DNA of 64,000 bases from CAVPOO01 sp963707015 (GCA_963707015.1 CAVPOO010000021.1:186001-250000); one strand, 5' to 3'. Positions 27,245 to 36,509 are shown, counted from the first letter of the stretch. Notes: generated by a model not told the origin, from the letters alone. Translations and numbers: made by a program.

Positions 27245-27449
27245 GGAAGAAACCGAACTCTGATTAGCTAAAGGGCCATTTTACCTGAGCTTTGGACTCA
27301 CGTCTCGCCGTCGCCGTTTTCCCGCTGCGCCGTGTAATAGACAGGGGGAAAACACCTGGCGGAAATTGAAGTCGCCATTCCGAGGATTCGGCAGCCCGTT
27401 CAACAGGGTGCCGGCGCCAACAAACCAGCCGCGCTGGCATTTTCCGACC

Positions 27450-27920
27450 TCAGATATTCAGGCTGCGCGCGAGGATCAGGGCATTTTCCCGTCCCCGATC
27501 CGCGGGATAATAGTGTTTGCGCTCGCCGACCTCATGGAATCCCGCCTTGCGGTACAGGCTGAGCGCCGGCCGATTCGAGGGCCTGACCTCGAGCAACAGG
27601 GTGTCGGCACCATGCCGTCTTGCTACCTCAATCAACTGATTCAGCATCCTGGTTCCAAGGCCCTGGCGCTGGGATTCCGGGCGCACACAGAGATTCAGGA
27701 TATGCGCCTCACCAGCGGCGACGCTCATCACCCCGTAGGCCTCAATCATGCTGTCCCGTTCGAATACCCGGCAACAATAACCGACCCGCATGCAGTCCCG
27801 CATGATTCCGTCTGTCCAGGGGTAACGGTAGGCCCGCTGCTCGATACCCATCACCTCCCTGAGGTCGAGCTCCTTCATGGGCCGAAAACGCCGGTCGGGC
27901 TGTTTCAAAATTGCGCTCAT
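27450..27920 (-). CDS. rimI: Ribosomal-protein-S18 alanine N-acetyltransferase
   Basis: GNAT enzyme acetylating the N-terminal alanine of S18. 156 residues; the start region FRPMKELDLREVMGIEQRAYRYPW and the acetyl-CoA loop VRPESQRQGLGTRML are typical, with LEVRPSNRPALSLYRKAGF and the end ENALILARSL. It follows the uracil-DNA glycosylase gene on the minus strand with a 265-bp gap in which no convincing gene is seen. Confidence 0.92.
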   Translation of the reverse strand: MSAILKQPDRRFRPMKELDLREVMGIEQRAYRYPWTDGIMRDCMRVGYCCRVFERDSMIEAYGVMSVAAGEAHILNLCVRPESQRQGLGTRMLNQLIEVARRHGADTLLLEVRPSNRPALSLYRKAGFHEVGERKHYYPADRGRENALILARSLNI

Positions 27921-28185
27921 CGTGTCTTGCTAACCCGAATGGCTGACAATCTCACCATAAAGACTGCCACGCCCTGTGACAGCCACGGAGGCACAGACTC
28001 CCTGTCAAAACCGCAGGCATCGTCGGTCCGGTTCCCTGGAATCCGCGCCCCTCTGCCATACACCCGCAGATTCACCCCTGCCTGAGATGCCAGGCGTTTA
28101 CTCCACCATGCTGACTCGCTGACACATGGACACTGTAGCGCAGGATCTCGACTGCGAAACATAGCCGCCCGTGACGAGCTTTTCT

Positions 28186-28932
28186 TTAACGTTGCTGCTG
28201 GCGGATCACGGACTGCGCCAGTCGCAGATCCTGCCAGCTCTTGCGCTTTTCCTTGGGTGAACGCAACAGGTAGGCGGGATGGTAAGTAACGACGAGCGGA
28301 ATCCCCTCAGCGCCGTAGCGATGTACTTGCCCGCGCAGGCGCCCGATGCTGGTGTCCGTATTCAGCAGGTTCTGCGCCGCAATACGCCCTACGGCCAGTA
28401 TCAGCTTCGGCTGGAGCAGCGCAATCTGCCGTTGCAGATAGGGCTCACATTCGGCCACCTCGCCAGGCAGGGGGTCGCGGTTGCTCGGCGGTCGGCATTT
28501 GAGGATATTGGCAATGAACACCTGATCACGTCCCAGACCCACCGCCCGCAGCATGGCATTCAGGAGCTGACCGGCGCGCCCCACGAAGGGCTCGCCCTGC
28601 CGATCCTCGTCACCACCCGGCGCCTCTCCGATGATCATCCACTCGGCGTGGCGGTCCCCGACGCCAAACACCGTCCGCGTACGACTCGCATGCAGCGCAC
28701 AGCCTGTGCACGCCGCCACTCGGGCTTCCAGTTGCTGCCAGTCCAGACCTGACACGCCGCCGTCGGCTGACAACGGATTCGACGGCGGTTCGACCTCGCA
28801 TTCAGGAGCCAGTGCGGCTTCAGCCTCAGCCGCCCCGGCGCTCGGCGCCAAGGGCCTGACCGCCCGTGAACGCAGCACCCACTGCGCAATCCCCATGACT
28901 TCCAGGTACTGGTCCCTGAGATCAGAGTCCAC
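28186..28932 (-). CDS. Family 4-type uracil-DNA glycosylase (Fe-S)
   Basis: Removes uracil from DNA in base-excision repair. 248 residues: a variable N-terminus (about 1-60), then ACTGCALHASRTRTVFGVG with the first two cluster cysteines, the active motif GEAPGGDEDRQGEPFVGRAG, ILKCRPPSNRDPLPGEVAEC with two more cysteines, and YHPAYLLRSP. Four cysteines in this pattern hold a [4Fe-4S] cluster. The N-terminus resembles a DNA polymerase-related extension found in many proteobacterial members. Likely co-transcribed with rimI. Confidence 0.92.
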   Translation of the reverse strand: MDSDLRDQYLEVMGIAQWVLRSRAVRPLAPSAGAAEAEAALAPECEVEPPSNPLSADGGVSGLDWQQLEARVAACTGCALHASRTRTVFGVGDRHAEWMIIGEAPGGDEDRQGEPFVGRAGQLLNAMLRAVGLGRDQVFIANILKCRPPSNRDPLPGEVAECEPYLQRQIALLQPKLILAVGRIAAQNLLNTDTSIGRLRGQVHRYGAEGIPLVVTYHPAYLLRSPKEKRKSWQDLRLAQSVIRQQQR

Positions 28933-28967
28933 GGCCTACCTCACCCCTGGCACCTTTCGCCGTCAAA

Positions 28968-30518
28968 TCAAACCTCCCCCAACTGCGGGTGCGCCCGGTC
29001 TGCCGACTCGATAATCTTGTTCAGGGCGTTCACATAGGCTTTGGCCGAGGCAATGACAATATCCGTATCGGCCCCCTGCCCGTTCACAATCCGGCCCGCT
29101 TTTTCCAGCCTGACTGTCACCTCACCCTGCGCATCGGTGCCGCTGGTGATATTGCTCACCGAATAGAGCTGTAATTCCGTGTGGCTGTCGACAATCGTCT
29201 CAATGGCCCGGAACGTCGCGTCGACCGGCCCGCTTCCTTCTGACGTCCCCTGACGCTCCTCACCATTAACGGAGAGCGTCAGCTCGGCATTGGGTTTCTC
29301 ACCCGTCTCCGAACAAACCTTGAGCGCAATCAGCTTGAACATCTCATTTCCGGTCTCGAGGCTGGCCTCAGTGACCAGCGCCTGAAGATCATCGTCGTAA
29401 ATCTCATGTTTCTTGTCCGCGAGATCCTTGAAACGCGCGAATGCTTCATTCAGAGCTTCCTCGGAATCAAACTCGATCCCGAGATCTGCCAGGCGCGTAC
29501 GAAACGCATTACGTCCGGAATGCTTACCCAGCACGATGCGGTTGGCTGACCACCCTACGTCCTGGGCGCGCATGATTTCGTAGGTCTCGCGACTCTTGAG
29601 GACACCATCCTGATGGATTCCCGACTCGTGGGCAAAGGCATTCGCCCCCACGATGGCTTTGTTAGGCTGAACGGCAAAACCGGTTATGCCGGCAACGAGG
29701 CGCGAGCAGGGAACAATCTGCGTGGTATCGACCCCGACCTCGCAGGGGAACACGTCCTGGCGTGTCCGCACCGTCATGACGATCTCTTCGAGGGCGGCGT
29801 TGCCGGCGCGTTCACCCAGGCCATTAATTGTGCACTCGACCTGGCGCGCACCGTTGAGTACGGCGGATAACGAATTCGCGACAGCGAGCCCGAGGTCGTT
29901 GTGACAGTGGACCGAGAAGACCGCCTTATCAGAGTTGGGAATCCGCTCGATCAAGGTCTGGATCAGCACCCCGAATTGCGCCGGCAGATTATAGCCGACA
30001 GTATCGGGAATATTGATCGTCCGCGCGCCGGCATCAATAGCGGCCTCAATGATACGGCACAGAAAATCGGTTTCGGACCGCCCAGCGTCTTCCGGCGAAA
30101 ATTCGACGTTATCCGTGTAGCGTCGGGCGCGCTGTACCGCCTTTATCGCCTGCTCGAGCACCTGATCCGGCTCCATGCGCAACTTCATTTTCATATGGAT
30201 CGGGGAAGTTGCAATGAAGGTATGAATACGGGCGCTGACGGCAGGTTTCAGCGCCTCACCTGCCCGATCGATATCCTTATCCAGTGCGCGCGCAAGGCCG
30301 CAAACCGTGCTCTCCCTTACCGCCCGGGCGACTGCCTGCACGGCGTCGAAATCACCCTGGCTTGCGATGGGAAATCCGGCCTCGATAACATCGACGCGCA
30401 TGCGCTCCAGCGCCCTGGCAATGCGCACTTTTTCATCCCGGGTCATGGACGCGCCGGGACTCTGTTCACCGTCACGCAAGGTAGTGTCAAAAATTACGAG
30501 TTTGTCTTGCTGGCTCAT
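28968..30518 (-). CDS. leuA: 2-isopropylmalate synthase
   Basis: First step of leucine synthesis: condenses 2-ketoisovalerate and acetyl-CoA. 516 residues from ATG 30518 (MSQQDKLVIFDTTLRDGEQSPG; GGGAG upstream). The metal/active-site motif HCHNDLGLAVAN and the C-terminal regulatory domain (about 390-516), which binds leucine in feedback inhibition, are present. Preceded by a leader peptide and attenuator-like hairpin, so transcription is probably leucine-controlled. Downstream of pssA on the same strand. Confidence 0.97.
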   Translation of the reverse strand: MSQQDKLVIFDTTLRDGEQSPGASMTRDEKVRIARALERMRVDVIEAGFPIASQGDFDAVQAVARAVRESTVCGLARALDKDIDRAGEALKPAVSARIHTFIATSPIHMKMKLRMEPDQVLEQAIKAVQRARRYTDNVEFSPEDAGRSETDFLCRIIEAAIDAGARTINIPDTVGYNLPAQFGVLIQTLIERIPNSDKAVFSVHCHNDLGLAVANSLSAVLNGARQVECTINGLGERAGNAALEEIVMTVRTRQDVFPCEVGVDTTQIVPCSRLVAGITGFAVQPNKAIVGANAFAHESGIHQDGVLKSRETYEIMRAQDVGWSANRIVLGKHSGRNAFRTRLADLGIEFDSEEALNEAFARFKDLADKKHEIYDDDLQALVTEASLETGNEMFKLIALKVCSETGEKPNAELTLSVNGEERQGTSEGSGPVDATFRAIETIVDSHTELQLYSVSNITSGTDAQGEVTVRLEKAGRIVNGQGADTDIVIASAKAYVNALNKIIESADRAHPQLGEV

Positions 30519-30562
30519 GGTCTGGCTCCCTTCGTCTGGCAAACTGCCGGGCCAAGGCATCC

Positions 30563-30619
30563 CGAGAAAACGATCCTGGCACGCTAATATAGCAGAGCCG
30601 CCCTGGAATGCGGGCCAGG
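30563..30619 (-). terminator. Attenuator-like hairpin in the leuA leader
   Basis: On the minus strand CCTGGCCCGC (30619-30610) pairs with GCGTGCCAGG (30584-30575) at 9 of 10 positions across a 25-nt loop, followed by ATCGTTTTCTC. A shorter competing stem CCTGG/CCAGG lies within. A second hairpin GCTGCC/GGCAGC (30672-30658) straddles the leader-peptide stop codon, the expected pausing or anti-terminator element. Confidence 0.5.
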
Positions 30620-30662
30620 CAGTGGAAAACAGGTTGTGATGGGGGAATTGGGTGCGCGCTGC

Positions 30663-30749
30663 CTACGGCAGCAGCAGTCGCAGCGCCAGCCCGCGGGATG
30701 CCGGGGCTGATGGGTGTGTTTCTATCTGTGAACGGGTCACTGACAACAT
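30663..30749 (-). CDS. leuL: leuA leader peptide, 28 residues
   Basis: ATG to TAG, ending GLALRLLLP: five of the last nine codons are CTG for leucine. It lies between the promoter and the leuA start on the leuA strand. A Leu-codon cluster just before the stop, overlapping a hairpin, is the hallmark of ribosome-mediated leucine attenuation. No clear Shine-Dalgarno site precedes the ATG, which lowers confidence. Confidence 0.6.
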   Translation of the reverse strand: MLSVTRSQIETHPSAPASRGLALRLLLP

Positions 30750-30787
30750 GGTCTGGGCGATTAAATTATCTTGAATTTCTGCAATTT

Positions 30788-30816
30788 ACTATAGATCAAG
30801 TTCAGCCTTTTGCCAA
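30788..30816 (-). promoter_or_regulatory. leuA promoter
   Basis: On the minus strand TTGGCA (30816-30811), a 17-bp spacer and TATAGT (30793-30788), each one mismatch from the sigma-70 consensus. It lies just beyond the pssA stop and about 35 bases before the leader peptide. It gives leuA its own promoter in addition to any read-through from the ilv operon. Confidence 0.65.
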
Positions 30817-30841
30817 CCCAAAGCCGTTATGGTGCGGGCAG

Positions 30842-31612
30842 TTACGCGGCATGTTTTCGTGCGCGGCGCCGCTTGTGCAGGCCCCACAGGGTAACAGCCG
30901 GCCCGGAAAGGGCATAAACAAGAAAGCCCGTGAATAACACCTTGGGTGGGTCAATCGAGGTAAAGACGAATATCATGACGCCTAACAGCAGCACAACGAA
31001 GGGCACGCGGTTCTTGAAGTCAAATTGCTTGAAACTGTAATAGCGCAGATTACTCACCATGAGCATGCCCGCCAGCAGGGTCAGCACGAAACCGGCAATC
31101 AGCAGGTCCCGCCCGGGAACCTGCATGTCGGCGCCCACCCAGACAAGCCCCGCCAGTACCGCTGCCGCAGAGGGACTCGGCAGGCCCTGAAAGTACCGTT
31201 TATCTGCAACCTCGACTTGCGCATTGAACCGCGCCAGCCGCAAGGCCGCACCCGCGGCGTAGATAAAAGCCGTGAGCCAGCCGATCTTCGCCCAGATCCA
31301 GCCATAGCGCGCCATGTCCTGCAGGGCCCATTCATACATCACCAACGCGGGTGCGAGCCCGAAACAGACCATATCGGACAGACTGTCGTACTGAACACCA
31401 AAATCACTTTGGGTGTTAGTCAGTCGCGCGACGCGACCGTCGATGCCATCCATGATCATGGCGATAAAGATTGCGATCGCCGCCACTTCGAAGCGATTGC
31501 CCATAGCCGCCACGATGGCGTAAAAACCCGCGAACAGGCCTGCGGTGGTAAACAGGTTGGGGAGCAGGTAGATTCCCCGGCGCGGTTTTCGGTCTGTCGT
31601 TTCGTCGATCAT
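30842..31612 (-). CDS. pssA: CDP-diacylglycerol-serine O-phosphatidyltransferase
   Basis: Makes phosphatidylserine from CDP-diacylglycerol and serine in the membrane. 256 residues with the CDP-alcohol transferase motif DGIDGRVARLTNTQSDFGVQYDSLSD near residues 55-80 and multiple hydrophobic helices. This is the membrane-embedded type II (Bacillus/yeast-like) enzyme, not the E. coli type. The decarboxylase gene psd lies directly upstream on the same strand, together forming the phosphatidylethanolamine route. Confidence 0.93.
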   Translation of the reverse strand: MIDETTDRKPRRGIYLLPNLFTTAGLFAGFYAIVAAMGNRFEVAAIAIFIAMIMDGIDGRVARLTNTQSDFGVQYDSLSDMVCFGLAPALVMYEWALQDMARYGWIWAKIGWLTAFIYAAGAALRLARFNAQVEVADKRYFQGLPSPSAAAVLAGLVWVGADMQVPGRDLLIAGFVLTLLAGMLMVSNLRYYSFKQFDFKNRVPFVVLLLGVMIFVFTSIDPPKVLFTGFLVYALSGPAVTLWGLHKRRRARKHAA

Positions 31613-31682
31613 GCAGCATTGCCAAGCGAGAAAATAACCCAGCGCCCGTCGTCGAGTTCCTCAGCAAGTCTGGACGCCAGAA

Positions 31683-32303
31683 CTACTTGTGGACCAGTGT
31701 GGCAACAATGGCACTACCTGCCTGAACCCTGTCACCCGGCTTGACCTTGATACGCGTACTAGCCGGCACGTAAATTTCAACGACTGAACCGAGATGCACA
31801 AATCCGCACCGCTGACCCTGCCCGACACGCTCTCCAATGCGTACATAGCAGCGCGGCGCTGTATGCAGTCGGCCTCGATTCATCACCACGACTACATCGT
31901 CTTTTTCGGCCGTCTGCAGCCACACGCCGTTTGGCATACCCGGATTGAAGCCGTTGGTCTGCGGAATCTCGAGGATCTTTCCCTCAACGGGGCTGCGGGT
32001 GCTGTAGACCCCATAGGGTGACATGCGGATGGAAATACGCACACAGTCCCGGTCAAGGTAGCGGCCCCGCGTCTGCTCGACCGCAACCACCTCCCCGTCG
32101 GCCGGACTGACTACCGCCAAGGGTGCCGAGGGTATCTCGCGATCAGGATCGCGAAACAGGAACAGCACCACGAGCGCCATGACCCAGATCGGGGCCGACC
32201 ATATGAAACCGCCGGATTGCCACACCAGGGCTGCAACCACCGCCAGTGCACCGATGATTGGCCAGCCTTCGCGCGCAACGAATGGGTTCCGGGATACAGC
32301 CAT
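31683..32303 (-). CDS. psd: Phosphatidylserine decarboxylase proenzyme, short archaeal type
   Basis: Converts phosphatidylserine to phosphatidylethanolamine. 206 residues, much shorter than E. coli Psd (322). An N-terminal membrane anchor (about 15-50) is followed by FLFRDPDREIP, SPADGEV, and MSPYGVYSTRSPVEG. The self-cleavage pair is Gly-Ser in FVHLGSVVEIYVP near the C-terminus, giving a pyruvoyl cofactor. Paired with pssA and lying downstream of ilvC. Confidence 0.92.
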   Translation of the reverse strand: MAVSRNPFVAREGWPIIGALAVVAALVWQSGGFIWSAPIWVMALVVLFLFRDPDREIPSAPLAVVSPADGEVVAVEQTRGRYLDRDCVRISIRMSPYGVYSTRSPVEGKILEIPQTNGFNPGMPNGVWLQTAEKDDVVVVMNRGRLHTAPRCYVRIGERVGQGQRCGFVHLGSVVEIYVPASTRIKVKPGDRVQAGSAIVATLVHK

Positions 32304-32378
32304 CTCTGTCAGGCAGCGGCGGGATACCTTAACGCTTGCTCATGAGTCTACCTGCCGGTTCGAATCCCACGCCGGCGC

Positions 32379-33395
32379 CTAGTTTTTCGAGCGGTCCACA
32401 AGCTTGCCGGCCTTGATCCAGGGCATCATATCACGCAGGCGCGCGCCAACCTCTTCGATCTGATGCTGACGTCCAGTGCGTCTCAGCGCCTTAAGCGACG
32501 GGGCGCCGGCCTGATTCTCAAGGATGAATTCCCGTGCAAACATACCACCCTGAATCTCCGCCAGTATCCGCCTCATCTCTGCCTTGGTATCTTGATTCAC
32601 GATGCGCGGGCCCCGCGTGAGGTCGCCGTATTCAGCAGTATTGGAAATCGAGTACCTCATGTTGGCGATGCCACCCTCGTACATGAGATCGACTATGAGT
32701 TTGAGCTCGTGCAGGCACTCGAAATAGGCCATTTCCGGGGCGTAGCCGGCGTCAACCAGCGTCTCGAAACCGGCCTGAACCAGGGCTGTCGCGCCACCGC
32801 ACAGAACCGCCTGTTCGCCAAACAGATCCGTCTCGGTCTCTTCACGAAAGCTTGTCTCAATAATACCTGCCCGGCCGCCACCATTCGCTGAGGCATACGA
32901 CAGCGCAATCTCCCTGGCCTTGCCCGAGGCATTCTGAAAAACCGCAATCAGACTGGGCACACCGCCACCCTGGGTGTAGGTGGAACGCACCAGATGCCCG
33001 GGACCCTTGGGCGCAACCATGATGATGTCCAGATCCTCGCGCGGGGTGATCTGTCCGAAATGGATGTTGAACCCATGCGCAAAGGCCAGCACCGCGCCGT
33101 TCCTGATATTGGGTTGAATAAGCTCATCGTAAAGCTTTTTCTGGTGCTCGTCAGGCGCAAGCACCATAACTACGTCGGCACTCTTCACCGCCTCATCAAT
33201 CGGTTTAACCGTGAGCCCTGCCTGCTCGGCCTTTGCAGCCGATCCGGAACCGGGCCGCAAGCCCACCGTCACCTCGACACCCGAGTCCCTCAGGTTATTG
33301 GCGTGCGCGTGACCCTGTGACCCATAGCCGATTATGGCCACCCGGCAGCCCTTGATGAGTGAAAGGTCAGCGTCCTTATCGTAATAGATTTTCAT
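32379..33395 (-). CDS. ilvC: Ketol-acid reductoisomerase, class I
   Basis: NADPH-dependent isomeroreductase, the second common step of valine/isoleucine synthesis. 338 residues (short class I form). The Rossmann motif GYGSQGHAHANNLRDSG is at about 24-40, then VMVLAPDE, APKGPGHLVR, and the knotted C-terminal domain with FGEQAVLCGG and AYFECLHELKLIVDLMYEGG. Third gene of the ilvB-ilvH-ilvC block. Confidence 0.98.
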   Translation of the reverse strand: MKIYYDKDADLSLIKGCRVAIIGYGSQGHAHANNLRDSGVEVTVGLRPGSGSAAKAEQAGLTVKPIDEAVKSADVVMVLAPDEHQKKLYDELIQPNIRNGAVLAFAHGFNIHFGQITPREDLDIIMVAPKGPGHLVRSTYTQGGGVPSLIAVFQNASGKAREIALSYASANGGGRAGIIETSFREETETDLFGEQAVLCGGATALVQAGFETLVDAGYAPEMAYFECLHELKLIVDLMYEGGIANMRYSISNTAEYGDLTRGPRIVNQDTKAEMRRILAEIQGGMFAREFILENQAGAPSLKALRRTGRQHQIEEVGARLRDMMPWIKAGKLVDRSKN

Positions 33396-33480
33396 TATTC
33401 AATAACTCCAAAGACGAGATTTAAAGAATTTTTCAGTGCAGGAGCCAGTTCGGTGCAACCGGCCAAACCTGGCGCAACGC

Positions 33481-33972
33481 TCACACGACCATCGCCCGCT
33501 TGCCGCGCGCGATTCCGGATACGCCGGAGCGCACGACCTCGATAATCCAGGTATCGTTGACAGCTTCCAGGAAGGCATCCAGCTTGCTGCTGGTGCCGGT
33601 CAACTCCACCGTATAGGACGCATCCGTAACATCAATGATCCGCCCGCGGAATATGTCGCTCAACCGTTTGACTTCCTGGCGGGCATGGCCCTCGGTGCGT
33701 ATCTTTATGAGCAGCATTTCGCGCTCGATGTGCGGTCCCTCAGTCATGTCCATCAGCTTCACAACGTCAATCAGCTTGTGTAGCTGTTTGGTGATCTGTT
33801 CAACGATCTCTTCCGTGCCGGTTGTCACGAGGGTCATTCGCGACAAGGAAGGATCTTCCGTCGGCGCCACGGTCAGTGACTCGATATTATAACCGCGCGC
33901 AGAAAACAGTCCGGCGACGCGTGACAAAGCCCCTGATTCGTTCTCAATCAGAATTGAGATGATATGGCGCAT
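33481..33972 (-). CDS. ilvH: Acetolactate synthase small (regulatory) subunit
   Basis: Valine-binding regulatory subunit of acetohydroxyacid synthase. 163 residues from ATG 33972 (MRHIISILIENESGALSRVAGLFSARGYNIESL), an N-terminal ACT domain, followed by the C-terminal domain with GRIIDVTDASYTVELTG. The start leaves a 32-bp gap after ilvB; an in-frame extension would overlap it. Confidence 0.97.
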   Translation of the reverse strand: MRHIISILIENESGALSRVAGLFSARGYNIESLTVAPTEDPSLSRMTLVTTGTEEIVEQITKQLHKLIDVVKLMDMTEGPHIEREMLLIKIRTEGHARQEVKRLSDIFRGRIIDVTDASYTVELTGTSSKLDAFLEAVNDTWIIEVVRSGVSGIARGKRAMVV

Positions 33973-34004
33973 AGCATAGTTCCTTGGCGTTCCGCCCCCG
34001 CACG

Positions 34005-35720
34005 TCAAACCAGGATCATTTCATTCTGGCCGGCACCGGCCGGGATCATGGGGTACACGTTCTCTTTCTGGTCGGTGATGAAATCCAGAAACACGACGCG
34101 ATCCCGCACCTTCATGGCTTCCTGCAACGCCCCCTCGACATCGCCCGGCTTTTCAATGCACATCCCCACATGCCCATAGCTCTCGGCAAGTTTTACGAAA
34201 TCCGGCAGTGAGTCCATGTACGACATGGCATAGCGCTTCTGATAGAAAAATTCCTGCCACTGCCGCACCATTCCCAGGTAACGATTATTGAGATTGATAA
34301 TCTTGACCGGCAGGCTATATTGACGGCAGGTCGACAGCTCCTGAATGCACATCTGGATGCTGCCCTCACCGGTCACACAACAGACGGTCGCATCCGGATA
34401 CGCCATCTGCACACCCATAGCGGCGGGAAAACCAAACCCCATCGTGCCCAGACCACCTGAATTAATCCAGCGCCGCGGTTTATCAAAAGCGTAGTACTGG
34501 GCCGCCCACATCTGATGCTGACCCACATCCGAAGTGACATAGGCATCACCTCCCGTCACTCGGTAAAGCGTCTCGATCACGTGTTGCGGTTTGATGATGT
34601 CACTGTCACGATCGTATTTGAGACAGTCCATTGCCCGCCATTCATCGATCTGCTTCCACCATTCACCCAGTGCTTCCTCATCCGGTCTTTCCTTGCCTTC
34701 ATTGGTGAGCTTGATCATGCTCCTGAGCACGTTGTCCACCGAGCCGACGATCGGGATGTCCACCCTCACGTTCTTCGATATGCTGGCCGGATCGATGTCG
34801 ACATGCACAATCGTGGCGCTCGGACAGAACTTATCGACATTACCCGTCACCCGGTCATCAAAGCGGGCCCCGATGGCGATCAGCACATCACAGTTGTGCA
34901 TCGCCATATTCGCTTCATAGGTACCATGCATACCGAGCATTCCCACAAACTGCCGGTCCGTGGCCGGATAACCACCCAGCCCCATCAAGGTATTGGTAAT
35001 GGGAAATCCAAGCAGCCGCGTGAACTCGGCAAGTGCGCCGGCAGCATTATCGAGAATCACACCGCCGCCGGTGTAGAGCATCGGCCGCTTTGCAGACAGC
35101 ATCAGATCTACCGCCTTTTTTATCTGGCCGGAGTGACCCTTTACGACGGGGTTATAGGAACGCATCTTGATGCGTTTTGGATATTTGTATTCGCAGCGAT
35201 GCGCCGTGATGTCTTTGGGGATGTCAACGACAACGGGTCCGGGCCGACCTGTGGTTGCGACATAGAATGCCTTCTTGATAGTGACCGCAAGGTCGTTGAC
35301 ATCCTTGACCAGGAAGTTGTGCTTCACGCAGGGTCGGCTGATACCAATGCTGTCAACCTCCTGGAAGGCATCGTTGCCGATCAGACTCGTTGGCACCTGC
35401 CCCGTGAACACGACCAGAGGGATGGAATCCATATAGGCCGTGGCGATGCCGGTGATGGCGTTCGTTACACCCGGACCAGAGGTCACCAACACACACCCTG
35501 GCCTGCCAGTCGCACGCGCGTAACCATCGGCCGCATGGGTCGCGGCCTGTTCATGACGCACGAGGACATGCTTTACGTCATCTTGCTGGTAAAGGGCGTC
35601 ATAGATGTGCAGGACGGCGCCCCCGGGATAACCGAAGAGACAATCGACCCCTTCATCCTTGAGACAGTGCACAAAGATCTCAGCGCCCGTCAGTTCCACA
35701 GATCCCAGCTCCTGGGCCAT
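34005..35720 (-). CDS. ilvB: Acetolactate synthase large (catalytic) subunit
   Basis: Thiamine-diphosphate enzyme forming acetolactate from pyruvate. 571 residues. GYPGGAVLHIYDAL near residue 30, the catalytic Glu in RHEQAATHAADGYARATG, the FAD-binding middle domain, and the ThDP motif CVTGEGSIQMCIQELST are visible. First gene of ilvB-ilvH-ilvC-psd-pssA. A -35-like TTGACC occurs about 155 bp upstream without a strong -10; no branched-chain leader peptide was found here. Confidence 0.97.
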   Translation of the reverse strand: MAQELGSVELTGAEIFVHCLKDEGVDCLFGYPGGAVLHIYDALYQQDDVKHVLVRHEQAATHAADGYARATGRPGCVLVTSGPGVTNAITGIATAYMDSIPLVVFTGQVPTSLIGNDAFQEVDSIGISRPCVKHNFLVKDVNDLAVTIKKAFYVATTGRPGPVVVDIPKDITAHRCEYKYPKRIKMRSYNPVVKGHSGQIKKAVDLMLSAKRPMLYTGGGVILDNAAGALAEFTRLLGFPITNTLMGLGGYPATDRQFVGMLGMHGTYEANMAMHNCDVLIAIGARFDDRVTGNVDKFCPSATIVHVDIDPASISKNVRVDIPIVGSVDNVLRSMIKLTNEGKERPDEEALGEWWKQIDEWRAMDCLKYDRDSDIIKPQHVIETLYRVTGGDAYVTSDVGQHQMWAAQYYAFDKPRRWINSGGLGTMGFGFPAAMGVQMAYPDATVCCVTGEGSIQMCIQELSTCRQYSLPVKIINLNNRYLGMVRQWQEFFYQKRYAMSYMDSLPDFVKLAESYGHVGMCIEKPGDVEGALQEAMKVRDRVVFLDFITDQKENVYPMIPAGAGQNEMILV

Positions 35721-35981
35721 GATAAAGGCCTAATTCAGTTGCAACTTCCCAAACCCCGTTCGGGAACGTGTATACAGTTTCCGCGAACTTCCCCCGAAAA
35801 AACGAGAATGCCTGCCAAACAACTGCAGTGGTGCCGTCACGCGTAACGTTAGAAGCTACTTATATTCATCGCGAAGGTCAAGTGATTACAGGAAATTATT
35901 TTCACGCCGATCTTGTGCTTACTCACGTGCAGATCCTCCCGTCGGGCGTCGTCGACATGGGAGGTAACAAGGCCAAAACCA

Positions 35982-36440
35982 ATGACTTACCGAGCACATT
36001 ACGCGATCGCTGCAGGACTTCTGCTGGCGTGGAGCGGGCTGGTTCAGAGCGCGATCTACAAATGGGTCGACGATCATGGCACCACCAATTATAGTCAGCA
36101 CCCGCCACCTGCCGAGAGCCCGGTCAAAGTCCTTGTTTCCCCGCCGCCATCCGGTACCGATGCCGCGCAAACCCAGAAGCGGCTGGAGAACCAGCTTGAA
36201 ACACTGGCAGACCAGCGCGAGGCACGGGAGACAGCCGCCGGCGAGAAGGCCAAATCGGCCGCCGAAAAACAACAGCGCCGCGACAACTGCGCAAAGGCCC
36301 GCAACAATCTCACCGGGCTGACAACGGGCGGGCGTAAACGTATCATCGGTGCAGACGGCGTAGCACGGTATCTGGCAGAAGAAGAGCACCAGAGGCTTCT
36401 TACCGACACACAGAAGCAGATCGACGAATACTGCGATTAG
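35982..36440 (+). CDS. DUF4124 domain protein
   Basis: 152 residues from ATG 35982. A signal peptide (YAIAAGLLLAWSGLVQSA) leads into the short DUF4124 domain AIYKWVDDHGTTNYSQHPP, then a charged helical region rich in Ala, Glu and Gln (about 60-105), likely coiled, and a C-terminal segment with two cysteines. Periplasmic or envelope-associated; function unknown. Divergent from ilvB. Confidence 0.8.
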   Translation: MTYRAHYAIAAGLLLAWSGLVQSAIYKWVDDHGTTNYSQHPPPAESPVKVLVSPPPSGTDAAQTQKRLENQLETLADQREARETAAGEKAKSAAEKQQRRDNCAKARNNLTGLTTGGRKRIIGADGVARYLAEEEHQRLLTDTQKQIDEYCD

Positions 36441-36509
36441 CTCCACGCCCGCGCTCCCCGCGCATTCCGCTGTCACGATCCATGTTCGCATCATCGCGAG
36501 GGTGCTGTT

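Noticed and set aside
27917..28162. 81-residue minus-strand frame between the uracil-DNA glycosylase gene and rimI, ending in an ATGA overlap
   Set aside because: Composition rich in Arg, Ser and Trp, no clear ribosome site and no recognised domain; more likely non-coding.
32340..32378. T-arm-like sequence (GGTTCGAATCCCAC then GCCGGCGCC) between psd and ilvC, looking like a tRNA 3' end
   Set aside because: The T-stem does not pair, and no matching 5' acceptor or anticodon arm exists upstream. At most a relic, or a hairpin after ilvC.
35721..35981. Leader peptide or attenuator before ilvB
   Set aside because: No frame with clustered Leu, Ile or Val codons and no terminator-like stem with T-run was found on the minus strand.
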